Source: an uncultured bacterium (GTDB lineage Bacteria > Bacteroidota > Ignavibacteria > Kapaibacteriales > UBA2268). From it: a stretch of DNA of 16,697 nt. Below the pieces are notes generated by a model that saw only the letters and a list, made by a program, of their open reading frames with translations, ran no database searches and was not told the DNA's origin. Positions within the stretch are counted from its first letter, which is position 1. The number at the start of each line of letters is the position of its first letter. Below, piece by piece: positions 7,703 to 15,368 of this stretch. The stretch is from the NCBI GenBank assembly GCA_937875295.1, contig CALLXS010000076.1, forward strand, positions 1 to 16,697, given 5' to 3'. The position numbers and the translations under genes were made by a program.

Positions 7703-8609
7703 TTTCTACTCCAGACTTTGATACTACGTCGATAAATATTTCGTTTAAAGATGGTTCTGATAATTCAAAACGGCTTATTTCAGCAGATTTATTAGCTTTT
7801 TCTATAATTTCTTTGAAAGACATTTCTTTATTTGTTACTCTAAATTCAGCTCTACCTTTGCTTCTATTAATAAATTGAACATTATGTAATTCATTTAAAA
7901 ATTCGTCGCTACCTTCGTATTCAATTAATACAGTATCTTTGCCAAATTCTTTTTTTATATTTCTCAAATTACCAGATAAGACTAATTTTCCTTTATTAAT
8001 TAAGCCGATTTTGTCGCACATTTGTTCTGCTTGTTCCATTATATGGGTAGAAAGCAAAATTGTCGTACCATCATTTTTTAAATCTAAAACAATTTTTTTA
8101 AATAAATCAGCATTAATTGGATCAAATCCTGAAAATGGTTCATCGAGAATAAGAAGACGAGGTTTATGTAATAAAGTACTAATAAATTGTACTTTTTGCT
8201 GCATACCTTTGGATAATTCTTGGATCATTTTCTTTTCCCAATCCGAAGCACCTAATCTATTTAGCCAATATCTTGCTGCATCTTTTGACTGTTTTTCGGT
8301 CAAACTTTTGAGCTTTCCAAAATATATTAACTGGTCTATTACTTTTATTTTTTTATATAAACCTCTTTCTTCTGGCAAATAACCCATAAAATCTTGTGAT
8401 TCAGCTTTAATTTTCTCACCGAAAACACTAATTTCTCCAGAATCAGGATTAAATATATTATTAATCATTCTGATAGTCGTTGATTTTCCAGCACCATTAG
8501 GACCAATTATTCCAAAAATAATTCCTTCTTCGACATCAAAACTTATATTATCTACAGCCGTATAATTACCAAAGCGTTTAGTAACAGACTCTAATTTTAA
8601 AATTTCCAT
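7689..8609 (-). CDS. natA: ABC transporter ATPase, NatA-like
   Basis: 306 residues from the ATG at 8609. An ATG 30 bases further upstream (8639) would add MVFFYFNFLN, encoded by a T-tract, ahead of the normal beta-strand start MEILKLESVTKRFG; I prefer the shorter form. Motifs: Walker A GPNGAGKST (36-44), LPEERGLY (79-85), which in this subfamily stands where the usual Q-loop lies, signature LSKGMQQK (132-139), Walker B LLILDEP (152-158), and the switch His189 in STHIM. The C-terminal part (about 215-306) looks like the extra domain common in NatA-like proteins (DUF4162 type). It hydrolyses ATP to drive the NatB-like permease next to it. The first gene of a four-gene minus-strand unit. Confidence 0.92.
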   Translation of the reverse strand: MEILKLESVTKRFGNYTAVDNISFDVEEGIIFGIIGPNGAGKSTTIRMINNIFNPDSGEISVFGEKIKAESQDFMGYLPEERGLYKKIKVIDQLIYFGKLKSLTEKQSKDAARYWLNRLGASDWEKKMIQELSKGMQQKVQFISTLLHKPRLLILDEPFSGFDPINADLFKKIVLDLKNDGTTILLSTHIMEQAEQMCDKIGLINKGKLVLSGNLRNIKKEFGKDTVLIEYEGSDEFLNELHNVQFINRSKGRAEFRVTNKEMSFKEIIEKANKSAEISRFELSEPSLNEIFIDVVSKSGVENVQL

Positions 8610-8658
8610 ATTTAAAAAATTAAAATAAAAAAAAACCATATCAACATCTTTGTTAATA

Positions 8659-8666
8659 CAAAATTA
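8659..8666 (-). promoter_or_regulatory. Possible -7 box for the ABC/TonB unit
   Basis: The minus strand reads TAATTTTG, a match to TAnnTTTG, 49 bases before the preferred ATPase start. A TTG at the right distance upstream is not found (the nearest leaves only 13 bases), so the -33 element is poor. Confidence 0.35.
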
Positions 8667-8686
8667 CGAAATTATATTTCAATAAA

Positions 8687-8705
8687 ATTAGATTTTTAAT
8701 CTAAT
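8687..8705. repeat. Inverted repeat in the divergent intergenic region
   Basis: ATTAGATT (8687-8694), TTT, AATCTAAT (8698-8705): perfect 8-bp arms. It lies between the two divergent start regions and could be an operator for either or both. AT-rich DNA makes such repeats by chance, so support is weak. Confidence 0.3.
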
Positions 8706-8741
8706 AGAATAAAATATTAAGTAATTCTCTGAAAATTAACT

Positions 8742-8749
8742 TAAATTTG
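8742..8749 (+). promoter_or_regulatory. Possible -7 box for the amidohydrolase gene
   Basis: TAAATTTG matches TAnnTTTG and lies 27 bases before the ATG at 8777. No clear TTG at -33. Confidence 0.35.
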
Positions 8750-8776
8750 TAAATATTTTAACAATCCATCTAAAAA

Positions 8777-9943
8777 ATGAATCAAATTGATTTAAATAAG
8801 TATTTAATAAATATCAGAAGAGAACTCCATAAAATTCCAGAAACTGCTTTTAATGAGATTAAAACATCCAATTTAATAGAACAGGAATTAAATTCTTTTG
8901 GAATTAACACATTTAGACCATTAGAAACTGCAGTAGTTGGAATAATAGGTAATATTAACAATCCTTGTATCGCATTTAGAGCTGATATAGATGGATTACC
9001 AATGGAAGAAGATACTGGTTTACCTTTTTCATCTACACATAAAGGGCGAATGCACGCTTGTGGACACGATTTCCATATTTCTATGCTATTAGGTGCCGCA
9101 AAATATTTAAAACAATATGAGGAAGAATTAAATATTTGCATTAAATTATTATTTCAACCAGCAGAAGAAATGATCCCTGGTGGAGCTAAATTAATGGTCG
9201 AAGCTGGAGTGTTAAAAAATCCTGATGTTCAATTTGTATTTGGTCAGCATATTCATCCAGAAAAACAAGTTGGAAGAATTGAAATAGCTGTCGGACCTGC
9301 TCTAGCTTCATCTGATGAAATGTATTGGACAATTAAAGGCAAAAGCTCTCATGCTGCTACTCCTCATTTCGGACACGACCCTATTTTAGCTTCTGCAAAT
9401 ATGATAGCGAATTTACAAAATATTATTACAAAATATCGTAATCCCTTAAAACCATCTGTACTATCAATCACATCAATTCATGGTGGTACTGCAACAAATA
9501 TTCTACCTGAAGAAGTAAAATTAATGGGCACTTTTCGTGCTTTTGATGATAAATGGAGATACGAAACAATTGATAATATTAGACATATATCTTCAAGCAT
9601 TTGTAGGGCTTACAATTGCGAATCTATTTTCGAACCAAAGATGGGATTCCCTGCTGTGATAAATGATATTACTGCTTCTGACATCGCAAAAGAAGCGGCT
9701 ATTAGGAAAATAGGCGATGAGAATTTTAGTAATTGTGATCCAATGATGTGGGGTGAAGACTTTGCTTATTTCGCTAATGAAGTTCCTAGCTGTTTTTGGT
9801 TCTTGGGTGTAAAAAATCAACCAAATATGCCAGCTTTGCATAATGTAAAGTTATCCCCTGATGAAAATGCCTTAATCATAGGAAGTAATATGTTTATTAA
9901 CATTGCTTTGAATAATACTGTTTTAAGCAATATATTTAAATAG
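8777..9943 (+). CDS. M20 family metallopeptidase / amidohydrolase
   Basis: 388 residues, normal for the hippurate hydrolase / IAA-amino-acid hydrolase branch of M20. Conserved parts in order: RRELHKIPE (14-22), FRADIDGLPMEED (67-79), MHACGHDFH with metal ligands Cys95 and His97, FQPAEE (127-131) with the catalytic/metal-binding Glu pair, GQHIHPE near 156-162 with a metal-ligand His, the dimerisation domain (about 180-290, with GKSSHAATPHFGHDP), MMWGEDFAYF (323-332) and LHNVKLSPDENAL (354-366). It would hydrolyse an N-acylated amino acid or a similar amide in the cytoplasm (no signal peptide). The substrate cannot be told from sequence: N-acetyl amino acids, hippurate-like conjugates or aminobenzoyl-glutamate are all possible. 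It is divergent from the ABC unit, and appears to be a single-gene transcript. Confidence 0.9.
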   Translation: MNQIDLNKYLINIRRELHKIPETAFNEIKTSNLIEQELNSFGINTFRPLETAVVGIIGNINNPCIAFRADIDGLPMEEDTGLPFSSTHKGRMHACGHDFHISMLLGAAKYLKQYEEELNICIKLLFQPAEEMIPGGAKLMVEAGVLKNPDVQFVFGQHIHPEKQVGRIEIAVGPALASSDEMYWTIKGKSSHAATPHFGHDPILASANMIANLQNIITKYRNPLKPSVLSITSIHGGTATNILPEEVKLMGTFRAFDDKWRYETIDNIRHISSSICRAYNCESIFEPKMGFPAVINDITASDIAKEAAIRKIGDENFSNCDPMMWGEDFAYFANEVPSCFWFLGVKNQPNMPALHNVKLSPDENALIIGSNMFINIALNNTVLSNIFK

Positions 9944-9995
9944 AGTTGCATTTAAAATAAGATTACAACAAAAGCGTTTAATTTATAGACAAGTA

Positions 9996-10003
9996 TAATT
10001 TTG
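9996..10003 (+). promoter_or_regulatory. Possible -7 box for the TPR lipoprotein gene
   Basis: TAATTTTG matches TAnnTTTG, 28 bases before the ATG at 10032. The upstream GTTTA (9976-9980) is only a poor -33 candidate. Confidence 0.4.
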
Positions 10004-10031
10004 TAAAGTTAATTTTGAACAAAATATAATA

Positions 10032-12218
10032 ATGAAAAAAATAAAATTTATATATATTCTACTTTTCTCGTCAATATTTTTCATTGGTTGCAAGACTTAT
10101 GATAATTTTACTACTTACTTCAATACATACTATAATGCTGATAGGTTAATTGATGAGAGTGAAAATGAATTTGAATTTCAAGATGAAAAAAAACGAGTTT
10201 TCCCTAAAGTATTTATTTCGCAACCAAATTATTGGATTCAACCAGATACAAAGAAATCTCCTGTAGTTTTTATGGATGAATTTGTAATTGACAAAAGACA
10301 ATTACAACCGGTTAAAATCAAATTAGATTCTGTTATTATTAAAGGCTCAAAGATTTTAGCAAAGCATCCTAATAGTAATTATGTGGAAAATACTTTGTAT
10401 TTGATGGCAAAATCATATTTTTATCAAAGCGATTGGATAAATTGCCAAGTAAAATGTAGTGAATTAATAGATAAATTCCCTTATGGCGATTTAATTCCAG
10501 ACGCACATTTAATGATTGCTAAGACTTATTTAATTAGAAAAAAAACTATAACAGGGCTTACTATATTATCACGATGCGTTGACGTAGCTTGGTTAAAGAA
10601 AAGATATGATATATTATCTGAAGCATTTAGATTAGAAGCCGAAGTAGCTCTTCGCGATGGACGATTCGATGATGCTTTAAAGCCATATTTGCAAGCTGTT
10701 GCTCAATCTGATGATGAAGAACAAAGAGCAAAATGGCAAGTTGATTTAGCTGCATTGCTCTATAGAATCGGAAGATATGATAAAGCTCTAATAGCTTTTG
10801 AACAAGTTAGAAATTTCTCTCCAGATTATTCAGGCTTGTTTGAATCTAAATTTTATAGTGCATTAAGCCAAATTAGATTAGGTAATTATGAAATTGGCAT
10901 GGAAACTTTATCTGAATTGGAAAATGATGGTAAATTCGAAGATTGGAAAGATTATGTTACTGCTGGAAGATTATTAAATTATAAATTAAGTAATGACGAT
11001 AAAAAATTCCAAGAAACTGAGAAATTTGCTGATTCTGCATTTTCTAATAGCTATATGATTCAGGCTATTTATTTCGAGATTGCTATGATGCATTATGATA
11101 AGAAAGAATATGTGGACGCACAAAAATATTTAGCTCAAGTACGAAATGCCAGAAGCGATTTTTATACTACTGCTAATAAATTATATCAGAATTTAGTAGC
11201 ATATTCACAGAAGAAAAATGAAGCATCAAAAGGTCTTCAAAAATATTCTGCTAATCAAGATTTAAATGATTCACTTAGATTAGTCGTTTCAAATGACGCT
11301 TATGAATTTGCTAGAATTAACGAAATTTTAGGTAACCAAGACTCAGCAATTGTTTATTATAAATATGCAATGGATATTGCTCCTATAGATAGCAACACGA
11401 GGGCAAGATATGTATATACATATCAAAGAGTTATAAGAGATACTAATCCACTGCTTGCTGATAGTTTATTCGAACAAATTGCAGATTTATATCCAAAAAC
11501 AGAATTTGGCAAAGAAGCATACAAAAAACTAGGATATACAGAATTTTTTGCAATTGACACAATTCCTGAATTATATAAATCTGCTAATCAAATGAGACGT
11601 AATGGTTTATATCAACAATCAATAAATGCTTATAAAGAAATTTATGATAAATATCATAGTAGCCCTTACTCCCCAAAATCACTTTATAGCATTGGATTAG
11701 TTTATGAAGAAAATTTGAAAATCTTGGATTCTGCTATATTTTATTACACACTTTTAAAAATAGAATATCCAGATAACGAATTAGTTAAAGATATTAATAC
11801 ATCACTCGTTTATCAAGATATAATAAAAAAAGGAGAACAAATTCCAGACTCTTTGCTTCCGATGAAGGTATATAAGACTCCTAAAAGAGATTATCTATCT
11901 GAAATAGAATCAGGAAATGCAATTGAAAGAGCAAACCACTTTGATAAACAACAACACTTTAATACAAAGAAAAAATCTACTCTCGAGCAATATTGGGACA
12001 ATTTAAAAGACCAATATAATCCAATGGATAAAATAGATAGTCTGAAAAGCAAAATTAAAGATACAAAAGTTAAGGATTTGCTCCCTGGCGTGAAAATCAA
12101 TACACCAATTGATAAATTTCGCAGTAAAAGTGATTCTGATTCAACTAAAATTCCTACTTTGGCACCAGTCGAAGCTTTACCAATATCGCCAAATAAGGAA
12201 AATGAAAACAAAAAATAA
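10032..12218 (+). CDS. Large TPR-repeat lipoprotein
   Basis: 728 residues. Signal peptide with lipobox FIGC, so Cys20 would be lipidated and the protein held on a membrane, probably facing the periplasm. Right after the Cys comes the motif KTYDNFTTYFNTYYNADRL, then from about 95 to 620 tandem helical hairpins of TPR type, for example 117-150, 153-186, 195-225, 235-263, 270-298, 345-375, 425-455 and 535-605. The last 100 residues are charged and low in hydrophobicity, with a Ser/Asp stretch (SKSDSDSTK) and a Pro-rich end. The plan (lipoprotein plus many TPRs) recalls the SprE/PorW proteins of type IX secretion and unnamed Ignavibacteria/Chlorobi TPR lipoproteins; the N-terminal motif favours the latter, from memory only. 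No other T9SS gene is in the window. Only 28 bases separate it from the kinase gene downstream, so they are probably cotranscribed. Confidence 0.8.
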   Translation: MKKIKFIYILLFSSIFFIGCKTYDNFTTYFNTYYNADRLIDESENEFEFQDEKKRVFPKVFISQPNYWIQPDTKKSPVVFMDEFVIDKRQLQPVKIKLDSVIIKGSKILAKHPNSNYVENTLYLMAKSYFYQSDWINCQVKCSELIDKFPYGDLIPDAHLMIAKTYLIRKKTITGLTILSRCVDVAWLKKRYDILSEAFRLEAEVALRDGRFDDALKPYLQAVAQSDDEEQRAKWQVDLAALLYRIGRYDKALIAFEQVRNFSPDYSGLFESKFYSALSQIRLGNYEIGMETLSELENDGKFEDWKDYVTAGRLLNYKLSNDDKKFQETEKFADSAFSNSYMIQAIYFEIAMMHYDKKEYVDAQKYLAQVRNARSDFYTTANKLYQNLVAYSQKKNEASKGLQKYSANQDLNDSLRLVVSNDAYEFARINEILGNQDSAIVYYKYAMDIAPIDSNTRARYVYTYQRVIRDTNPLLADSLFEQIADLYPKTEFGKEAYKKLGYTEFFAIDTIPELYKSANQMRRNGLYQQSINAYKEIYDKYHSSPYSPKSLYSIGLVYEENLKILDSAIFYYTLLKIEYPDNELVKDINTSLVYQDIIKKGEQIPDSLLPMKVYKTPKRDYLSEIESGNAIERANHFDKQQHFNTKKKSTLEQYWDNLKDQYNPMDKIDSLKSKIKDTKVKDLLPGVKINTPIDKFRSKSDSDSTKIPTLAPVEALPISPNKENENKK

Positions 12219-12246
12219 AAATTGATTTATTAAATTATTTATATTA

Positions 12247-13380
12247 ATGAAATCAGAAGAAAACAAAGCGCAAAGCATCAAAAAAAAAACCAAAATTACT
12301 TCTAAAACAGAAGAATCTCAAAGTCAAATTGATTTATTAAAAAATCAATTACTTTGGTATAAATCTTTTTTCGATTATTCGGCTGATGCAATTTTTATAG
12401 TACAACCTGAGACTTGGTGTATTCTCGAAACTAATGACATTAGTTCTTCTATATTAGGAATACCAAAAGAAAAATTAATTGGATCAATATTCCCTCAATT
12501 CAAGAAAATTTATGAATCTCATTCTACTAATTCCTCTCCAATTGTTCTTAGCGAATTGAGATTAAATATCGCAAATCGACAAGAAATTGTATTAGAGGCA
12601 AGCTCGCGAATTGTTGATATTAATGGTCAGAAATTAATTCAAGTATTAGCTCGCGATATAGCTAAGCAGAATGAACTAAACGACAAATTATTACTAACTG
12701 ACAAATTAGTTCTATTAGGAATGTTATCCTCAGGAGTCACTCACGAAATACGTAATCCCCTAGCTGCAGTAAATTTAAATTTGCAATTACTCGATAGAAA
12801 AATCTCGCATGATTCACCTGAATATCCTTTCTTGCAAATAGCAATGCAAGGTATTGAAAGAATCTCAAAAATTGTGGAAGTATCTCTAAGCTTTTCTAAT
12901 ATTACCACTCCTGAAATCAAAAAAATGAATATTAATTCCCTATTCCCTGCTACAATGGAATTAATAGCACCTACTCTAAGGAAAAAGAATATAAAAGTTG
13001 ATATAAAATTAGATGATAACTTGCCCCTGGTATCTATCGATTACAATAAAATTCAACAAGTTCTAATCAATTTAATCACAAATGCTTTTGATGCGATTAA
13101 AGAGAAAGGCAATATTAAAATAAATACGAAATTTGAACCTTCTCAAAATCAAACACAGAATGATTATGTTCTTATTTCTATTACTGACGATGGATGCGGT
13201 ATTTACGAAGAAGATATTTCTCGTATTTTTAATCCTTTTTTTTCTCGCAAAGCTGATGGTATAGGATTAGGCTTAGCTATTACTCAAAAAATATTGCTAC
13301 AACATAATGGGATAATAAATATAATATCCAAAGTTGATGAAGGCACTACAATTACGGTAAAATTACCAGTAGCTAAATAA
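12247..13380 (+). CDS. PAS-domain sensor histidine kinase (NtrB-like core), soluble
   Basis: 377 residues. A Lys-rich N-terminus (1-25), a short coiled coil, a PAS domain (about 36-142, beginning FFDYSADAIFIV, with LGIPKEKLIG near 70-79), a HisKA domain with phospho-acceptor His166 in THEIRNPLAAV, and an ATPase domain with N box NLITNAFDAI (275-284), G1 motif DDGCGI (314-319), F box FFSRKADGIG (331-340) and G2 motif GIGLGLA (338-344). All catalytic motifs are intact. There is no membrane helix, so it senses a cytoplasmic cue, perhaps through the PAS pocket. The HEIRNPL box and F box place it with NtrB/AtoS-like kinases that usually drive sigma-54 activators; no response regulator lies beside it, so the partner is unknown. 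It sits 28 bases after the TPR gene and 33 before the dehydrogenase. Confidence 0.9.
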   Translation: MKSEENKAQSIKKKTKITSKTEESQSQIDLLKNQLLWYKSFFDYSADAIFIVQPETWCILETNDISSSILGIPKEKLIGSIFPQFKKIYESHSTNSSPIVLSELRLNIANRQEIVLEASSRIVDINGQKLIQVLARDIAKQNELNDKLLLTDKLVLLGMLSSGVTHEIRNPLAAVNLNLQLLDRKISHDSPEYPFLQIAMQGIERISKIVEVSLSFSNITTPEIKKMNINSLFPATMELIAPTLRKKNIKVDIKLDDNLPLVSIDYNKIQQVLINLITNAFDAIKEKGNIKINTKFEPSQNQTQNDYVLISITDDGCGIYEEDISRIFNPFFSRKADGIGLGLAITQKILLQHNGIINIISKVDEGTTITVKLPVAK

Positions 13381-13413
13381 TTTATTAATCAAAACATATT
13401 TCAAATAATCGTA

Positions 13414-14193
13414 ATGAATATTTATATTATTGGAGCTTCTAAAGGATTAGGAGCAGGGATAGCTGAAGCATTTGCGAAATTAGGGCATAGTTTATTCATA
13501 TGCTCACGCAATTTAGAAAATTTAAATACTTTATCAGATCAATTAACAAAAAATTATAACATCAAATGTAATTATAATTTTCTTGACGTTACTCAAAAAG
13601 AATCAATTATAAAATCTTATAACGAATGTGTGGAAATTATGGGTATACCTGATATAGTAATATACAATTCAGGAATATCTAAAACCGATAATTTCTTAAA
13701 TTTTCAATCCCAAATAATCAAAGATATCTATAGTATTAATGTATACGGATTAATTGATTCAATGGAAATTATACTACCATCGCTATTAAAATCTGGAAAA
13801 AAAACCATATTCGCAGCAACTTCTTCATTAGCAGAGTTAAGGGGTATACCAGGAAACGCAGGCTATTCTTCAAGCAAAATTGCAGTTTCACATTTGCTTG
13901 AAGCAGCTCGTTGTCAATTATACAAAACAAATGTAAAAATAATAACAATCAAGCCCGGATTCGTCCATACTGATATGACAAGTAACAGTAAATTTTCCAT
14001 GCCTTTAGTGAAATATCCAGATAAGGCTGGAGAAATAATTGCCAGAAAATTACTAAAAAGAAAATCTATTGTTGCATTCCCAGTAATAATCCAATTCCTA
14101 TCATGGGCAGCTAAACCTATTCCGTCATTTATATACGATTTTATAATGAAGAATTTATGGAAAAAAAATAAAATGCTTGAGGACTATTTATAG
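13414..14193 (+). CDS. Short-chain dehydrogenase/reductase (SDR), classical type
   Basis: 259 residues, the usual length. The Rossmann glycine motif is GASKGLG (7-13), the strand-4 motif is NSG (85-87) in place of the common NAG, the structural Asn109 is in INVYG, and the catalytic residues are Ser138, Tyr151 and Lys155 in YSSSK. PGFVHTDM (181-188) fits the substrate loop entry. It would use NAD(P)H to reduce a ketone or oxidise an alcohol; Arg32 after strand 2 (CSRN) hints at NADPH. The C-terminal part (222-250) is hydrophobic, with FPVIIQFLSWAAKPIPSFI, a pattern found in SDRs that associate with membranes or act on lipids, so a lipid-type substrate is plausible but unproven. It is likely the third gene of the TPR/kinase unit. 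Confidence 0.88.
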   Translation: MNIYIIGASKGLGAGIAEAFAKLGHSLFICSRNLENLNTLSDQLTKNYNIKCNYNFLDVTQKESIIKSYNECVEIMGIPDIVIYNSGISKTDNFLNFQSQIIKDIYSINVYGLIDSMEIILPSLLKSGKKTIFAATSSLAELRGIPGNAGYSSSKIAVSHLLEAARCQLYKTNVKIITIKPGFVHTDMTSNSKFSMPLVKYPDKAGEIIARKLLKRKSIVAFPVIIQFLSWAAKPIPSFIYDFIMKNLWKKNKMLEDYL

Positions 14194-14297
14194 TTGATTT
14201 ACATTATTAATTAGTTGTTTTTTTAAATCGAAACCAATATAATAATCCTTCGTATAAAATACAAATAACACAATTTTTAAACTTTTAGGATTTTTAT

Positions 14298-15230
14298 ATG
14301 AAATATATTTCAACTATTTTAATCATCACTGGAATGTTATTTTTTTCATTATCACTTTATGCTGACGATTATTTAGACAGCGCATACAAAGTAAATGAAA
14401 ATGAATTTGATTATAGCTTCTCATCAGATGACTTCGGAAAAACTCCTTTCCGCACTTTTAACTTTTTTCAATATATTTTCAACAATGAATCGCCTAGAAT
14501 TGATATTAATTATAATTTCAATCAAATTTCTATCGATCCAAAAGAATTTTATGATAGTTTTAACAATACTCCAGAATTAGAAATCAAAGCTGGTTATGTT
14601 GTAAATTCTGAAGCTAATAATGGATTTTCAACCAAAAGCAATTTTGAATACTTAAGATTATCTACTTATAATTCTCAATTTGGGCAGGTTGGAAACGCAA
14701 ATAGAATTACAATGGAAGGTTGGCAGTTTGGATTAGGTAGTACAAAAGGTTATGGCTGGTCATTTGGTAAAAATGTATCAATGCTTTTATATCATGGTAA
14801 TAACTTTAATTGGCATATAATGACTTTCAATGATCAACCAAAAGAATATATATTTAATAACAAATTAGATAAAATCTCTAATCAATTTAAATTTGGAAAT
14901 TCTTTCGAAGCTGGTATTGATATAAGATTATATAATTCATTAGGTATTAATGCAGCGTATGAGCAAGCTCATATCTTCCCTGCTCATTTGTTTTGGTATT
15001 GGGGAGCTAGCAAAGTTATTGAAGAAGTAGCAAAAAGCTTTACAAATAATTTTATCCAAAAAATTTCAAATCGTAATTCAATTGCTGGACCAGTAATTAA
15101 TTTTATAATTAAAAATGGTATTTCTTATGGAATGTACGAATTAAGAAAAACAAATATGAACTGGCCAATTACAACAGAATCTCCTCTTGCAATTGAAAAA
15201 TTTAAGGTAGGATTGACCTATACTTTTTAA
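14298..15230 (+). CDS. Exported protein of unknown function, possible outer-membrane beta-barrel
   Basis: 310 residues. A signal peptide covers 1-22 (cleavage after LYA). I do not recognise the family. After an acidic start (23-50) the sequence has many short alternating strands with aromatic girdles, for example LEIKAGYVV (94-102), FEYLRLSTY (116-124), GWQFGLGSTKGYGWSFG (141-157), VSMLLYHG (160-167), SFEAGIDIRLY (202-212) and the final strand FKVGLTYTF ending in Phe, the usual barrel-assembly signal. The stretch 236-282 is more helical, so the protein may be a barrel with an inserted helical or plug region. It lies 104 bases after the dehydrogenase with no clear TAnnTTTG box, and ends before a strong terminator. 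Confidence 0.75.
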   Translation: MKYISTILIITGMLFFSLSLYADDYLDSAYKVNENEFDYSFSSDDFGKTPFRTFNFFQYIFNNESPRIDINYNFNQISIDPKEFYDSFNNTPELEIKAGYVVNSEANNGFSTKSNFEYLRLSTYNSQFGQVGNANRITMEGWQFGLGSTKGYGWSFGKNVSMLLYHGNNFNWHIMTFNDQPKEYIFNNKLDKISNQFKFGNSFEAGIDIRLYNSLGINAAYEQAHIFPAHLFWYWGASKVIEEVAKSFTNNFIQKISNRNSIAGPVINFIIKNGISYGMYELRKTNMNWPITTESPLAIEKFKVGLTYTF

Positions 15231-15256
15231 TTCTTTTTTACGCATAACATCCTTTC

Positions 15257-15309
15257 AAAATCTCATTTTGATGAAGCTATATAGCTTTATTTAAAATGAG
15301 ATTTTTTTT
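15257..15309 (+). terminator. Nested-hairpin rho-independent terminator
   Basis: AAAATCTCATTTT (15257-15269) and AAAATGAGATTTT (15293-15305) form perfect 13-bp arms, with T residues at 15302-15309. Inside the loop lies a second perfect palindrome, AAGCTATATAGCTT (15274-15287). It starts 27 bases after the exported-protein stop. The outer stem also has A residues on its left, so it could work on both strands, though no minus-strand gene needs it. Confidence 0.85.
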
Positions 15310-15326
15310 ATATATTATTTATTATT

Positions 15327-15334
15327 TATATTTG
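15327..15334 (+). promoter_or_regulatory. Possible -7 box for the M48 protease gene
   Basis: TATATTTG matches TAnnTTTG, 34 bases before the TTG start at 15369. No TTG is visible at -33. Its distance supports a start near 15369 over the ATG at 15438. Confidence 0.35.
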
Positions 15335-15368
15335 TGAATAATTTTTATTAATAAAACTAAAACATTCT

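Noticed and set aside
8610..8639. Ten-residue N-terminal extension of the ABC ATPase
   Set aside because: The extra residues MVFFYFNFLN come from a T-tract; ATPases of this family start directly before the first beta-strand, as the ATG at 8609 does.
10032..12218. A type IX secretion component (SprE/PorW)
   Set aside because: Only the general layout of lipoprotein plus TPRs agrees; no other T9SS gene is present and the N-terminal motif is different from what I recall of PorW.
14194..14297. Terminator or promoter between the dehydrogenase and the exported protein
   Set aside because: No hairpin with a T-run and no TAnnTTTG box could be found; the exported gene may be read from upstream or from a promoter I cannot see.
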